Shown: piece after piece, positions 36,413 to 45,057 of the stretch
Layout of the letters: each line of letters starts with the position of its first letter
How positions within the stretch are numbered: position 1 is the stretch's first letter
Assembly (NCBI RefSeq): GCF_024721975.1
Contig: NZ_JANQBB010000004.1
Span: 186,001 to 250,000 of the forward strand
Source of the DNA: Paenibacillus endoradicis
GTDB taxonomy: Bacteria; Bacillota; Bacilli; Paenibacillales; Paenibacillaceae
Length of the DNA stretch: 64,000 nt
Reading direction: 5' to 3'
Position numbers and translations under genes: made by a program
The notes under the pieces: model-generated
Told to the model about the DNA's origin: nothing
The model's input: only the letters and a program-made list of their open reading frames with translations
Databases searched by the model: none

Positions 36413-37372
36413 TCAACGTTCTTGGTGGCGTCTGTCATGAGAAACAGCATAGGTAGTATGACGGAAGTTGAGAATAGGATCATTAGATAAGGCCATCCCC
36501 TCTGTAATGATCGTTGGATCCATGAGTAGATCGACTGGCTCCTTGATAATATCAGATATGTAGAGTTGACCAAGATCAATTCGCCGGCGGTCTTCAGGCC
36601 ATGCAGTAGTTGGATCGTCTGTGGGATCACCTTTCTCACCAAAAATCGCATGAAGGTGAAAAACTATAGGTTCAAATTTCAACCTCTGGTTAAGTTCCTC
36701 TTCTAAGTAATCATCTGGTTGTTGAGCAGCTTCAATAATAGATAAGGTATGCACACCTGTAGCTGGAATCCATTCGAATTTCACTGGATACGAATTACCT
36801 TCGCGATCGTTAAAGAAGTAAACATGAATGCAGTAATACTGGCATTCGGCATAACTAGAAGGTGGCATTAGCTTTTTGACAGCTAGTAAACTTTCTTTGC
36901 TTTCAGAAAAATGTGACGTAATCTCTTGGAGCAGATCTAATGGTCCAAGTGTACCTTCTTGTGCCCGATGGACAGCACGAATCATATCTAGAAATGATTC
37001 AGGTGTCCGTGCAAAAAATACCGGTATAGTCGCGCCGACTAGATTAGTGACATCTCCGCCAGGGAGCATGAATTGGACAGCCATTCCTTTGGCTGGTGAC
37101 ATGAAATCGGCTACTAGCGGATCAGTTGAACTGCCAGAAAAGCGGGCAATCGCATTTACTTCTTGTTCTTGCAGATGGGGAGCAGAAGTAAACGGCGCCG
37201 CAAGACCACTCGGACGGAAGACTGCCTGACAACAGATACCTTTGGCATGTGCTCGACGGTATCCCGAATGCACACCCGAAATATTTTCAATCGCATCCAC
37301 AGTTTGCGAGGCTATGCTAGATGAAACGGTAATATGCTTCGAATGATCATGATCTGGATTAGAAGTAGTCAT
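36413..37372 (-). CDS. Small catalase-family heme protein (SrpA-like)
   Basis: 319 residues, the length of the small catalase-related peroxidase family rather than full catalases. The heme distal histidine is in RRAHAKGICC (His about 42); FSGSSTDPLVADFMSPAKGMAVQF follows the catalase core pattern in two blocks, and the C-terminal RHTTYAVSHDRR provides the proximal Tyr. It may remove organic peroxides or act in fatty acid oxidation; small members often have weak catalase activity (known). No signal peptide. ATG start with AGGAGG 8 nt upstream. It is unrelated to its neighbours by function as far as I can see. Confidence 0.82.
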   Translation of the reverse strand: MTTSNPDHDHSKHITVSSSIASQTVDAIENISGVHSGYRRAHAKGICCQAVFRPSGLAAPFTSAPHLQEQEVNAIARFSGSSTDPLVADFMSPAKGMAVQFMLPGGDVTNLVGATIPVFFARTPESFLDMIRAVHRAQEGTLGPLDLLQEITSHFSESKESLLAVKKLMPPSSYAECQYYCIHVYFFNDREGNSYPVKFEWIPATGVHTLSIIEAAQQPDDYLEEELNQRLKFEPIVFHLHAIFGEKGDPTDDPTTAWPEDRRRIDLGQLYISDIIKEPVDLLMDPTIITEGMALSNDPILNFRHTTYAVSHDRRHQER

Positions 37373-37502
37373 ATGATAAGCCTCCTATTGTTTCTAAGAA
37401 AAACCTCTTACACATCTATTCCACTTTATAGCCACCAAAGATTATCATTAAACCTACTCCATAATTTTAACCAATCATAACTAAGATTATATTTCTTGTT
37501 TT

Positions 37503-38327
37503 TTATATTTGAATGGCAATTTGAATGACATATTTATCTGGATCTCCTACAGCTAAATAACTAAGTAATTCATATTCATATGAGTCACCCGTAATAGTCA
37601 AATTATTATCGGCAATATAAGACATTAGCTTCTTATAGGACGCAGGTATACTTTCATACGATCCCTTGTGATTCATGATCAAATATTTACTCTGTGGCTT
37701 AATATATAGGAGCTTGTTGTTATGCCTATAGCTAATTTTATTACAATAATAATCGGGATCATAAACTCCTTCCTCCAAACTGGTTTTGTTTATAATCGAC
37801 CCGATAGGAAAGTCATAATCTATATTGTGTTCATCGCAATAATCAAAGATCTGATATATTTTACGGACATGATCCTTTTCACTACTATCTTTTGATAGTT
37901 TAACCGCAATGAAATACTCTTCTTCACATTCCTCGATCCAAGGCTCACCACAATTAACTTGTAGCGCACGTTGAGTATTATCAATGGCTCCTTGTAAAAG
38001 CCTCTGCATTCGCACCAATTTTCGCTGTTCTTCAACCAAATGGTGCTGTTTTTGTTGGAGCATAGTTAAAAAATGCAATGTATTTTGATTGTTTATATAT
38101 TCTTTTATCTCTTTCAATGACGTGCCAGTCTCTTTCAAAACCGCAATCGTATCGAAGGTATAAAATTGCTTATAAGAATAATAACGATAACCGTTTTCCT
38201 TAACGATCTCCGGTTTTAATATCCCAATCTCATCATAATGGAATAGGGTATGCTTTGTTACCCCGCATACTTTAGCGAATTCACTTGTTGTGAAGTATTG
38301 ATCATGATCTGTAGACATTTTATTCAC
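37503..38327 (-). CDS. MerR-family regulator with effector-binding domain (BmrR-like)
   Basis: 274 residues. N-terminal MerR helix-turn-helix ([20 protein letters not shown], then [10 protein letters not shown]), a coiled-coil linker (about 85-125), and a C-terminal GyrI-like/BmrR-type ligand domain. It is divergent from a 14-TM multidrug exporter, so the likely role is drug-responsive activation of that exporter. GTAGACAT-proximal start: ATG with GGAGTGAA upstream on the minus strand. A 13-bp palindrome lies just upstream. Confidence 0.9.
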   Translation of the reverse strand: MNKMSTDHDQYFTTSEFAKVCGVTKHTLFHYDEIGILKPEIVKENGYRYYSYKQFYTFDTIAVLKETGTSLKEIKEYINNQNTLHFLTMLQQKQHHLVEEQRKLVRMQRLLQGAIDNTQRALQVNCGEPWIEECEEEYFIAVKLSKDSSEKDHVRKIYQIFDYCDEHNIDYDFPIGSIINKTSLEEGVYDPDYYCNKISYRHNNKLLYIKPQSKYLIMNHKGSYESIPASYKKLMSYIADNNLTITGDSYEYELLSYLAVGDPDKYVIQIAIQI

Positions 38328-38339
38328 TCCTATTGACTT

Positions 38340-38352
38340 TAGGGTTACCCTA
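38340..38352. promoter_or_regulatory. Palindrome between MerR regulator and exporter, candidate MerR operator
   Basis: TAGGGT (38340-38345) and ACCCTA (38347-38352) around one T, preceded by TTGACT (38333-38338). MerR proteins bind such dyads near a -35 element. A matching -10 at the expected 19-bp spacing was not clear. On the minus strand a separate TTGACA (38387-38392) with a TAATGT 17 nt on could serve the regulator gene. Confidence 0.5.
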
Positions 38353-38495
38353 TACTTCAGAGTACATTAAAGTAACCTTGTCACCCTGTCAAGGCACATA
38401 GTTGTTACTATTGTAGTCGAAACAATTAAGAGATTAGTTCGCAATATTACCTTACAGGAAATCATAATTTGATAGATACATCAGGAGGATTAATA

Positions 38496-40004
38496 ATGTC
38501 TACCAATGTTTTAACTAAACTTCAACGCTGGGTTGTATTAGCGATTGTATCCAGTGCTCTGTTTCTGATTGTCATTGACATGACAGTACTTTATACTGCA
38601 CTTCCGCAGTTAACACATGATCTATCTGCTTCCGCTTCGGAAAAACTTTGGATTGTTAACATCTATCCACTCGTCATGGCCGGGCTTTTGCCGGGTCTAG
38701 GTACGCTTGGAGATCGTCTTGGGCATAAGCGCCTCTTCGTTATTGGACTAATTATCTTTGGTATCGCTTCATTGATTGCCGCTTACGCGCCTGCACCAAA
38801 CGTACTTATTGTAGCGCGTATCTTGCTTGCTGTTGGTGCAGCTATGATGATGCCGGCAACACTCTCGATCATTCGTACAACATTTTTGGATGAGCGCGAG
38901 CGCTCACTAGCTATAGGGATTTGGGCATCCGTCTCATCAGTAGGAGCTGGTATGGGACCACTCGTGGGTGGTGTATTGCTAGAACATTTCTGGTGGGGAT
39001 CAGTTTTCCTCATTAATATTCCGATAGCAATTGTTGCATTAATCTTGGCTATTGTACTTATTCCAAATCGTCAAGGGAATAAGAACAAAACGTGGGATCT
39101 TATTGGTTCCATCGAGATTATGATTGGCCTTATTGGCCTCGTATATGCAATCAAGGAGATCAGTAGACGAGAAGGTTCATACACCATCGCTTTAATTTCT
39201 GCTGTAATCGGAGTCGCAGCGATGATTGTCTTTGTTCGGCGTCAACGTCAAAGTTCCCAGCCATTAATAGATTTTTCTTTATTTAGAGACTCGCGGTTTA
39301 CTACTGGAGTACTGACTGCTCTATTGTCTTGCTTTGCGCTTATTGGTATGGAATTAATTGTCACACAGCGACTTCAGCTTGTCTTGGGGTACTCGCCTCT
39401 TGAGGCGGGTCTATACGTTGTATTTACTTCGATAGCTTCTTTCATCGCAGGTATACTCACCGGTTCAGTGTTACATCGTGTGGATCAGATGAAACTACAA
39501 TGGATCTGTCTATTTGTTGCGGGTGTCGGAATGGGTACTCTGCTGATCTTCCATAACGGAAATATTATTTTACAGATTGCAGCTTTAATGATTCTCGGTG
39601 CTGGACTTGGGGGAGCGATGACTTCAGCTTCTAATACAATTATGCTTAATGTCCCTATCGAAAAAGCGGGGATGGCGGCATCGATTGAAGAGGTATCCTT
39701 CGAGCTCGGTAGTGCACTAAGTGTGACACTTCTGGGAAGTCTTTCGTCATTTGTCTATACAGCTTCATTAGTTGTTCCTGAGGGACTAACCGTCTCACCG
39801 ATTGTTCGGGATAGTCTTGATGAAGCACTTATTGTAGCGGAAAACTTGCCTGGCACATCAGGATCCACGCTCATTGAGTATGCAAAATCTGCTTTTGATC
39901 AGTCGTTTGTTGTTGTCATAGCAACTGCAACTGTGATCCTTTTTGTAAGTTCGTTAATAATCAGAATTGCAGCTCATCGCACTACAGGTAAGAAATTACA
40001 CTAA
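38496..40004 (+). CDS. MFS multidrug exporter, DHA2 family (EmrB/QacA/SmvA-like, 14 TM)
   Basis: 502 residues with about 14 membrane segments. VIDMTVLYTALPQLTHDL at the end of segment one and LGDRLGHKRLF between segments two and three are the DHA2 signatures; the first is most like SmvA/LfrA quaternary-cation exporters. ATG 38496 has AGGAGG 7 nt upstream; the longer frame from TTG 38469 reads through that site. Expected to expel cationic dyes or biocides using proton gradient. The divergent MerR gene is the probable regulator. A terminator follows 15 nt after the stop. Confidence 0.92.
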   Translation: MSTNVLTKLQRWVVLAIVSSALFLIVIDMTVLYTALPQLTHDLSASASEKLWIVNIYPLVMAGLLPGLGTLGDRLGHKRLFVIGLIIFGIASLIAAYAPAPNVLIVARILLAVGAAMMMPATLSIIRTTFLDERERSLAIGIWASVSSVGAGMGPLVGGVLLEHFWWGSVFLINIPIAIVALILAIVLIPNRQGNKNKTWDLIGSIEIMIGLIGLVYAIKEISRREGSYTIALISAVIGVAAMIVFVRRQRQSSQPLIDFSLFRDSRFTTGVLTALLSCFALIGMELIVTQRLQLVLGYSPLEAGLYVVFTSIASFIAGILTGSVLHRVDQMKLQWICLFVAGVGMGTLLIFHNGNIILQIAALMILGAGLGGAMTSASNTIMLNVPIEKAGMAASIEEVSFELGSALSVTLLGSLSSFVYTASLVVPEGLTVSPIVRDSLDEALIVAENLPGTSGSTLIEYAKSAFDQSFVVVIATATVILFVSSLIIRIAAHRTTGKKLH

Positions 40005-40019
40005 AATATTGTTATTAGA

Positions 40020-40045
40020 AGGTATCCGGCAGGATGCCTTTTTTC
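40020..40045 (+). terminator. Terminator after the exporter gene
   Basis: GGTATCC (40021-40027) pairs with GGATGCC (40032-40038, one G-T) and is followed by a T-run. Confidence 0.75.
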
Positions 40046-40090
40046 GTTTGGGGCATCTTATGAAGAAACATATGAAGGGAGTTGAACGTA

Positions 40091-40369
40091 TTGGCAAGAA
40101 GAAAACGAAGATATGCAGTGCCAGAGGTAGAACAAGCGATGCAGACATTTAAAGCAGAAGTAATGAGGAAAGAAGGCTATATCGTTGATTCAAATCGACC
40201 AGAGAATGTGAAGTATGAAGTAGCTAAGGAACTTGGTGTTCCACTTCATCCAGGTGAAAATAGTAATCTAACTACTGAACAAGTTGGTCAGGTCGGCGGA
40301 AAAATTGGCGGCTCCATGATCCGAGAAATGATCCGTCTCGCTCAAGAACAAATAGCGAAAAGGGATTAG
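40091..40369 (+). CDS. Alpha/beta-type small acid-soluble spore protein (SASP)
   Basis: 92 residues. The C-terminal half contains the SASP core: KYEVAKELGV, a Gly-rich turn VGQVGGKIGG, then a closing basic helix (REMIRLAQEQI). The N-terminal arm RRKRRYAVPEVEQAM is longer and more basic than in typical members, and YEVAKELG carries the protease-type acidic context. These proteins coat spore DNA and are made only in the forespore. TTG 40091 chosen because AAGGGAG is 9 nt upstream; TTG 40082 would touch it. Its presence shows the organism sporulates. Confidence 0.88.
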   Translation: MARRKRRYAVPEVEQAMQTFKAEVMRKEGYIVDSNRPENVKYEVAKELGVPLHPGENSNLTTEQVGQVGGKIGGSMIREMIRLAQEQIAKRD

Positions 40370-40485
40370 CTCTGACTATATATACAATGTTCATTATGTA
40401 ATAGTTATATATCAACTTTGATATTTCTCTTATCTAAAAGGATGAAACTTAACAAGCAGCATACTCAATTAGTTAGCTTCGATCA

Positions 40486-40848
40486 ATGCATATTTTTCAG
40501 GGTATGTTACAAAACTATAGTGCAGATAATATAAAAAAATTATTCGGAGAGGAAGAAGCTATCTTGGCTAAGCACTCAGAAACAAGTTGGAAACAGGATC
40601 ATCCAAGTACTTTGTTAAGCAACTCAGTCCAAAAGGCAGATCAAGCGGTTAAGCACGCGATGTCACACCCTGAGGAGCAAATTGTTGAGCAAGCTCAGAA
40701 TGCAATATATCATGCAGAAAATGCTGTCATTAATGCAGAGCAATATGATGAGGATATGGACACTGTTCAGCGAAATAAAGAACAGTTAGAGGCAATGAAG
40801 CAACAATTGAACGAAGCTCAAGAGATTGTGGATGACCGATTGTATTAG
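40486..40848 (+). CDS. Unknown 120-residue helical protein
   Basis: I do not recognise a family. The protein is polar, acidic and predicted helical: SVQKADQAVKHAMSHPEEQI, then a repeat-like AQNAIYHAENAVINAEQYDE and a final coiled-coil-like stretch of Glu/Gln. No signal peptide, cysteine or membrane segment. A possible ATG start at 40486 has no recognisable ribosome binding site, and an in-frame stop sits at 40474-40476. Another frame from ATG 40442 would join it after one inserted base (see findings). A terminator follows directly. Lying after a SASP gene, it could be a spore protein (weak inference). Confidence 0.6.
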   Translation: MHIFQGMLQNYSADNIKKLFGEEEAILAKHSETSWKQDHPSTLLSNSVQKADQAVKHAMSHPEEQIVEQAQNAIYHAENAVINAEQYDEDMDTVQRNKEQLEAMKQQLNEAQEIVDDRLY

Positions 40849-40850
40849 TC

Positions 40851-40893
40851 AATATCCCCATACGTTTTCGTGAAATGTATGGGGATATTTTAT
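40851..40893 (+). terminator. Terminator after the unknown protein gene
   Basis: Arms AATATCCCCATAC (40851-40863) and GTATGGGGATATT (40877-40889), 13 bp, then TTATTTTAT. It shows that this reading frame is the end of a real transcript. Confidence 0.85.
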
Positions 40894-41023
40894 TTTATGA
40901 AAAATATAGACTAATTCTAGTTAGGGCAGCCATTCCTATTACCACTAATCCTCTTCTTTAGACTATTTCTCAGCATGTCAGAAAGTAAACATTTTAGTTT
41001 TAGAATATCCAAAGATTCACCTT

Positions 41024-42334
41024 TTAGAAATTATGAGTTACCGTATTCAAGTCCTCAGCAGAGCTTGCAACCTTGATCGATGCCGAACCGACCTCTTCGA
41101 TAACTTTAACTAAAGCTTCCAGTTCCGTTTCCACCTTGTTAAGTTCATCGAAGCTACTTTCAAGGGAAAGCAGAATCTGGTTAAACGTCTCTCTTGTTTG
41201 CGTCGATTCTATCTGCCCCAATTCCACATCATGCTTAACTTCTTGGATCGACTGTACAACTTCCTGTGTATGCGTACTGGACTGTTGTATGAATTCACTT
41301 ATTTGTTTTACAGCCTCTCTAGTATCCTCAGAAAGTTTCTTCATTTCTTTTGCTACAACGCCAAATCCGACGCCGTGCTGACCTGCTCTTGCGGCTTCAA
41401 TGCCTGCATTAAGTGAAAGCATTTTAGATTGACCGGAAATTTCCTGTACGATGTGCACAATAGTTTTAATTTGCTCAGAAGAATGTGTAAGTTGAGCCAC
41501 GGAATTTTCCATATGTAAGGAACGTTCATGAATAGTCTCAATTCTGCGTTCAAGCTCGTTTATTTTCTGTGACCCGGCAAGGGCAAGTAAGCGTGAGCTC
41601 TGAGCCATATTTGAGCTCTGGAGGAAGGATTCATTTACTTGACTGCTACTAGTTAAAAGATGCTCTGTTGAATTACTTGTCTGTTCCGTAAGTGCGGCAA
41701 GTTCTTGACTTACAAGTCCAATTTTATGTTTCACTTCTTCTCGGACTTCATTGTTATATCGTTCTATTTGTTCTGTATTTTTCTTATCGTAAGCTTCAAT
41801 AACCAGCTGTTGCTCGAAGTTAAGTAGCTTGGATATCGCCTTCACGTAAGTCAAGCTCTCACGGCTGTCTTTAGCATAGCGGTGAATGATATTTATAAAA
41901 ATGTTTTGTAGATTTTGAAAGCTCCCAATATACCATTTCGGTTCTAGTCCGATATGCTGATGAACCTCTGCGATACGTAGTCTTTTCTGAATATACTCAC
42001 TGTTGATTCGGCCGCTGAATAGTTCAATGATATGCTGCTTCAATGTGCTTTTTAGTCGTTCAATTGTACTATGCTCGGTAATGATTTCTTTAAGTGCTGT
42101 TACTTCAATAATGGTTGCGTAAAAAGTATCAATGATTTCATCTATGTGCTCAATAATTAGTGGTTCAATGGTTTGAACCATGCGAATATCATCTTCGGAC
42201 AGATCAATCATCTTCAGTTGCGTTGTTAGCTGATCACTATCGACTTCAATTGAAGCGTCATTCAAATGGGCATGTTGGATTCCACTTGACGGGATAGATC
42301 TATGATTGTTTAGTTTTTCAAACCATTTCTTCAT
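41024..42334 (-). CDS. Globin-coupled methyl-accepting chemotaxis receptor (HemAT-like)
   Basis: 436 residues. The N-terminal sensor-globin domain spans about 35-190: RIAEVHQHIGLEPKWYIGSF supplies the proximal heme histidine (His125), matching the IGL.PKWY motif of HemAT. A short linker leads to a methyl-accepting signalling domain (about 220-436) with the hairpin tip AGIEAARAGQHGVGFGVVA. There is no membrane segment, so it is a soluble oxygen receptor for the CheA pathway. ATG 42334 has AAAGGAG about 10 nt upstream; the frame extends further upstream but without ribosome binding signal. It stands alone, without other chemotaxis genes. Confidence 0.9.
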   Translation of the reverse strand: MKKWFEKLNNHRSIPSSGIQHAHLNDASIEVDSDQLTTQLKMIDLSEDDIRMVQTIEPLIIEHIDEIIDTFYATIIEVTALKEIITEHSTIERLKSTLKQHIIELFSGRINSEYIQKRLRIAEVHQHIGLEPKWYIGSFQNLQNIFINIIHRYAKDSRESLTYVKAISKLLNFEQQLVIEAYDKKNTEQIERYNNEVREEVKHKIGLVSQELAALTEQTSNSTEHLLTSSSQVNESFLQSSNMAQSSRLLALAGSQKINELERRIETIHERSLHMENSVAQLTHSSEQIKTIVHIVQEISGQSKMLSLNAGIEAARAGQHGVGFGVVAKEMKKLSEDTREAVKQISEFIQQSSTHTQEVVQSIQEVKHDVELGQIESTQTRETFNQILLSLESSFDELNKVETELEALVKVIEEVGSASIKVASSAEDLNTVTHNF

Positions 42335-42502
42335 GTAGAGTTCACTCCTTTTAAGTAAATGTTTCGAGCGATCAGTCGGTATAGACCAATCACTCAATCA
42401 CATAGTCTTTCCAATGTTGTAATTCGTCGAATGAAGTCTAATTATTGCTATTATCCATTATTTCATAGCACATACGCAAACCCACTTAGGCTTTAATCTA
42501 AA

Positions 42503-43045
42503 TTATTTTTTAATATCGAAAAAATTAAGAGTCATTCTAGCCATTTCTTCTGGCGATTCAGAGCAATCACGAGTCATCCACTTTTTCAAGATACTCCATA
42601 ACCCTCCAGCTAACATTGTTCTCATGTACTCCTTTTCTAACTCACTTTGGTACGCACGCTTACTGCCAACAATATGAGCCATCGCTTCAAGATAAATAAC
42701 AAATTGGTCATTAAGTAGTGAGAACTGTTGATTTTCGATTAAAATACTAAGAAAGTTTTTATGTTTTTCCCAATATGTGAAATAGGCTAAAGGCATTTGA
42801 TCAGGCCCAAAGTTCTGAGTTTGAATATAATTATAAAAATCTTCAAACATGGAATCAATGACTGCTACGAGAACAGATTCCTTAGAATTGAAATGACGGT
42901 AGAATGTTTTTCTTACGAGATCGGCTTTATCACATATTTCTGTAATCGTAATGTTGTTGTAAGGTTTCTCTTGTAAAAGTTCAAGAAAAGCATCACATAT
43001 CCATTTCTTTGATCGAATCGCAATGGGATTAACGCTAGTAGTCAT
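42503..43045 (-). CDS. TetR/AcrR-family repressor
   Basis: 180 residues. N-terminal helix-turn-helix ITITEICDKADLVRKTFYRH (about 32-51) with FNSKESVL, and a C-terminal ligand-binding helical region of the TetR_C_7 (DhaS-like) type. Divergent from the lipocalin/oxidoreductase genes at 43171, with two GTGTGAC-type dyads between, so it probably represses them and itself. Start ATG, AGGAGGT 10 nt upstream. Confidence 0.9.
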   Translation of the reverse strand: MTTSVNPIAIRSKKWICDAFLELLQEKPYNNITITEICDKADLVRKTFYRHFNSKESVLVAVIDSMFEDFYNYIQTQNFGPDQMPLAYFTYWEKHKNFLSILIENQQFSLLNDQFVIYLEAMAHIVGSKRAYQSELEKEYMRTMLAGGLWSILKKWMTRDCSESPEEMARMTLNFFDIKK

Positions 43046-43064
43046 GACACAAATAACCTCCTAT

Positions 43065-43082
43065 GTGTAACCTCTGTCACAC
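43065..43082. promoter_or_regulatory. Candidate TetR operator 1
   Basis: GTGTAAC (43065-43071) and GTCACAC (43076-43082) form an inverted repeat with one mismatch and a 4-nt centre, 20 nt upstream of the TetR start codon. Confidence 0.5.
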
Positions 43083-43134
43083 TCGTTGACTGTCTAATAT
43101 TTATCCAAGTATAATCGTTATCAATAAGGTATAC

Positions 43135-43147
43135 AAGTGTGACACTT
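43135..43147. promoter_or_regulatory. Candidate TetR operator 2
   Basis: AAGTGT-G-ACACTT (43135-43147), a perfect 13-bp palindrome, 24 nt upstream of the lipocalin-like gene start. It shares the GTGTGAC half-site with the dyad at 43065-43082. Confidence 0.6.
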
Positions 43148-43170
43148 ACGAAATAATGGAGGTCTTTAGT

Positions 43171-44268
43171 ATGAACCAGAAAGTAACTTTAGCCCATAAA
43201 ATAGAAGATTACAAACGATTAGGGATCAAGAAAGAACCTGCTATATGGGAAGATGGAATAAGAACCAACGGACAAGCCGGAAGTTTCGAATGGTGGTATT
43301 TCGATGCTGAATATAAAGATGGTACTAAAATTGTAGTCGTGTTCTACACGAAGGATGGGTTTGACATTAAAGGTCCAGCTTGCCCCACTATACGATTTGA
43401 ACTGACGATGCCGGATGGAAAAAGTATTACAAAGTTAATATCTGAAAAGAAAGGGAGCTCAATTCGGGCTTCCAAAGAAAAATGTGATGTAAAAATCGAC
43501 AGAAGCAGCATTGAATATGCGGATGGGAAATACTTGATCCATTTTGTAGATGATAACATTGAATATCGCTGTACGATGAAATCTGTCGTTCCTATGTGGC
43601 GTCCTAATACTGGACATATGTACTTTGGGGAGAAACAAAAAGACTTCTTCGCATGGTTCGTTGCTCAGCCCTCTGCAGAAGTGGCAGCTAATCTGACTGT
43701 AGATGGAGAACGTCGTGAACTAGTCGGTAATGGCTATCATGATCATAATTGGGGCAACGCGGAAATGAATAAACTAATCAATCATTGGTACTGGTGCCGT
43801 GCCAACATTGGACCCTATACCGTAATATCTTGCGATATTATTGCAGAAAAAAAATATGGATATACACGCCAGCCTATTATTATGATCGCCAAAGATGGGC
43901 AGATTCTAGAAGATCATCAAGAGTACACAAAGATAGAACGCAAGGAAACGATCAATCATCCCTTTACAAAGAAATTTATGGATAACAAGCTGAACTTTAT
44001 TCAGCCATCTAGCAATAATACTTCTTATCAAATTGAATATCAGCGACAAGGTGATATTGTAGAAAGTTCATTATTGGAAAGAATGAAACTTTCCTTACTT
44101 CAGCGAACTGCGATAAAAGTGTTGAAGATAAATCCTACGTATGTTCGTTGTATTGGTACAGTCACTATAACAGTTAATGAAGATGGAAAAAAAGAAGTTT
44201 ATGAGCAGGAAGGTCTGTGGGAGCAGATGTTCTTTAGTAATAATAAAGACGCTATTATCCATGAATAG
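43171..44268 (+). CDS. CrtC/AttH-family lipocalin-like protein
   Basis: 365 residues. The motifs SFEWWYFDAEYKDG near the N-terminus and GNGYHDHNWGN in the middle identify the CrtC N-terminal lipocalin family (hydroxyneurosporene synthase and AttH relatives). Two beta-barrel halves are expected. CrtC hydrates carotenoids in purple bacteria; here no carotenoid gene is near, so hydration of another lipid or isoprenoid is possible. No signal peptide, unlike AttH. ATG 43171 is chosen: GGAGGT lies 7 nt before it; ATG 43156 overlaps that site. Followed by a flavodoxin-like oxidoreductase 48 nt downstream, probably one operon under TetR control. Confidence 0.82.
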   Translation: MNQKVTLAHKIEDYKRLGIKKEPAIWEDGIRTNGQAGSFEWWYFDAEYKDGTKIVVVFYTKDGFDIKGPACPTIRFELTMPDGKSITKLISEKKGSSIRASKEKCDVKIDRSSIEYADGKYLIHFVDDNIEYRCTMKSVVPMWRPNTGHMYFGEKQKDFFAWFVAQPSAEVAANLTVDGERRELVGNGYHDHNWGNAEMNKLINHWYWCRANIGPYTVISCDIIAEKKYGYTRQPIIMIAKDGQILEDHQEYTKIERKETINHPFTKKFMDNKLNFIQPSSNNTSYQIEYQRQGDIVESSLLERMKLSLLQRTAIKVLKINPTYVRCIGTVTITVNEDGKKEVYEQEGLWEQMFFSNNKDAIIHE

Positions 44269-44316
44269 TAAGAAACGTGAATATCATTGGAAATTGTAAA
44301 TAATGGAGTGATTATC

Positions 44317-44934
44317 ATGAAAGTGCTTATAATATTTGACCATCCATACACAGCAACAGCTTCCGAGAATATACCTCATCAAAGAAGTTATTCAGCAGCG
44401 TTATTAGCTGCTATTACGAAAGGGCTTCATTCCGGTGGACATCAAGTAGACCTTATTGACCTGCACGCAGACGGATTTAATCCTGTGATGTCAGCTGAAG
44501 AACTTTCGGCTTGGAGACAAAAGAAAACTGTTGATCCTTTAGTGAAAGATTATCAACAAAGATTGTTTGAGGCAGAGCATATTATATTTATTTTTCCAAT
44601 ATGGTGGGAATCAATGCCTGCATCGACTAAAGGTTTTTTAGATAAAGTATTTTCCAAAGGTATCATTTATGAAGAGCCGAAACCAGGTAGACCTTTTGTT
44701 AGTCAGTTAAAAAAACTTAAGGGAGTTTCCTTAGTAACGGTAATGGCTACTCCAGCGTTTGCGTATAGATGGATTTTTGGAAATCCAATTACTAAAATAC
44801 TATTTCGTGGCACGTTCCGTAAAATGGGCTTCCACAAATTGAAATGGTACAATTATGCTGGTATGGATAATCGAACACTAGAAGTTAGAAAAAAATATTT
44901 AGAAAAAACAGAGAAACGGTTTGCATCACTATAA
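44317..44934 (+). CDS. Flavodoxin-like NAD(P)H:quinone oxidoreductase
   Basis: 205 residues. KVLIIFDHPYTATA with SYSAALLAAI is the FMN-phosphate region of the NQO/MdaB/YwrO family; FIFPIWWESMPASTKGFLDK is the second FMN-binding motif. It would reduce quinones or other electrophiles by two electrons. ATG 44317 has GGAG 8 nt upstream; the longer frame from TTG 44287 contains that site. Co-transcribed with the CrtC/AttH-like gene and likely controlled by the TetR repressor, suggesting response to a toxic lipophilic compound (inference). Confidence 0.88.
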   Translation: MKVLIIFDHPYTATASENIPHQRSYSAALLAAITKGLHSGGHQVDLIDLHADGFNPVMSAEELSAWRQKKTVDPLVKDYQQRLFEAEHIIFIFPIWWESMPASTKGFLDKVFSKGIIYEEPKPGRPFVSQLKKLKGVSLVTVMATPAFAYRWIFGNPITKILFRGTFRKMGFHKLKWYNYAGMDNRTLEVRKKYLEKTEKRFASL

Positions 44935-45001
44935 ATTCCACACCATAGTACAAGTAACTATCGTCTGATCGGTTGAAAATTCATCAGGTATAACATGTAA
45001 T

Positions 45002-45046
45002 AAATAGCCATCCCTTCAATTTCTTAATTGAATGGGATGGCTATTT
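45002..45046. terminator. Terminator between convergent genes
   Basis: Arms AAATAGCCATCCC (45002-45014) and GGGATGGCTATTT (45034-45046) with inner TTCAAT/ATTGAA pairing. T-tracts are modest on both strands. Confidence 0.8.
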
Positions 45047-45057
45047 GAGATCTGGAT

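Noticed and set aside
36358..36651. Minus-strand frame of 97 residues at the end of the catalase-like gene
   Set aside because: It overlaps the catalase C-terminus in another frame. I considered a frameshifted catalase, but the real frame already contains the proximal Tyr motif and ends normally.
39967..40152. 61-residue plus-strand frame spanning the exporter stop and the terminator
   Set aside because: It crosses a terminator and overlaps the SASP start in another frame; no ribosome binding site.
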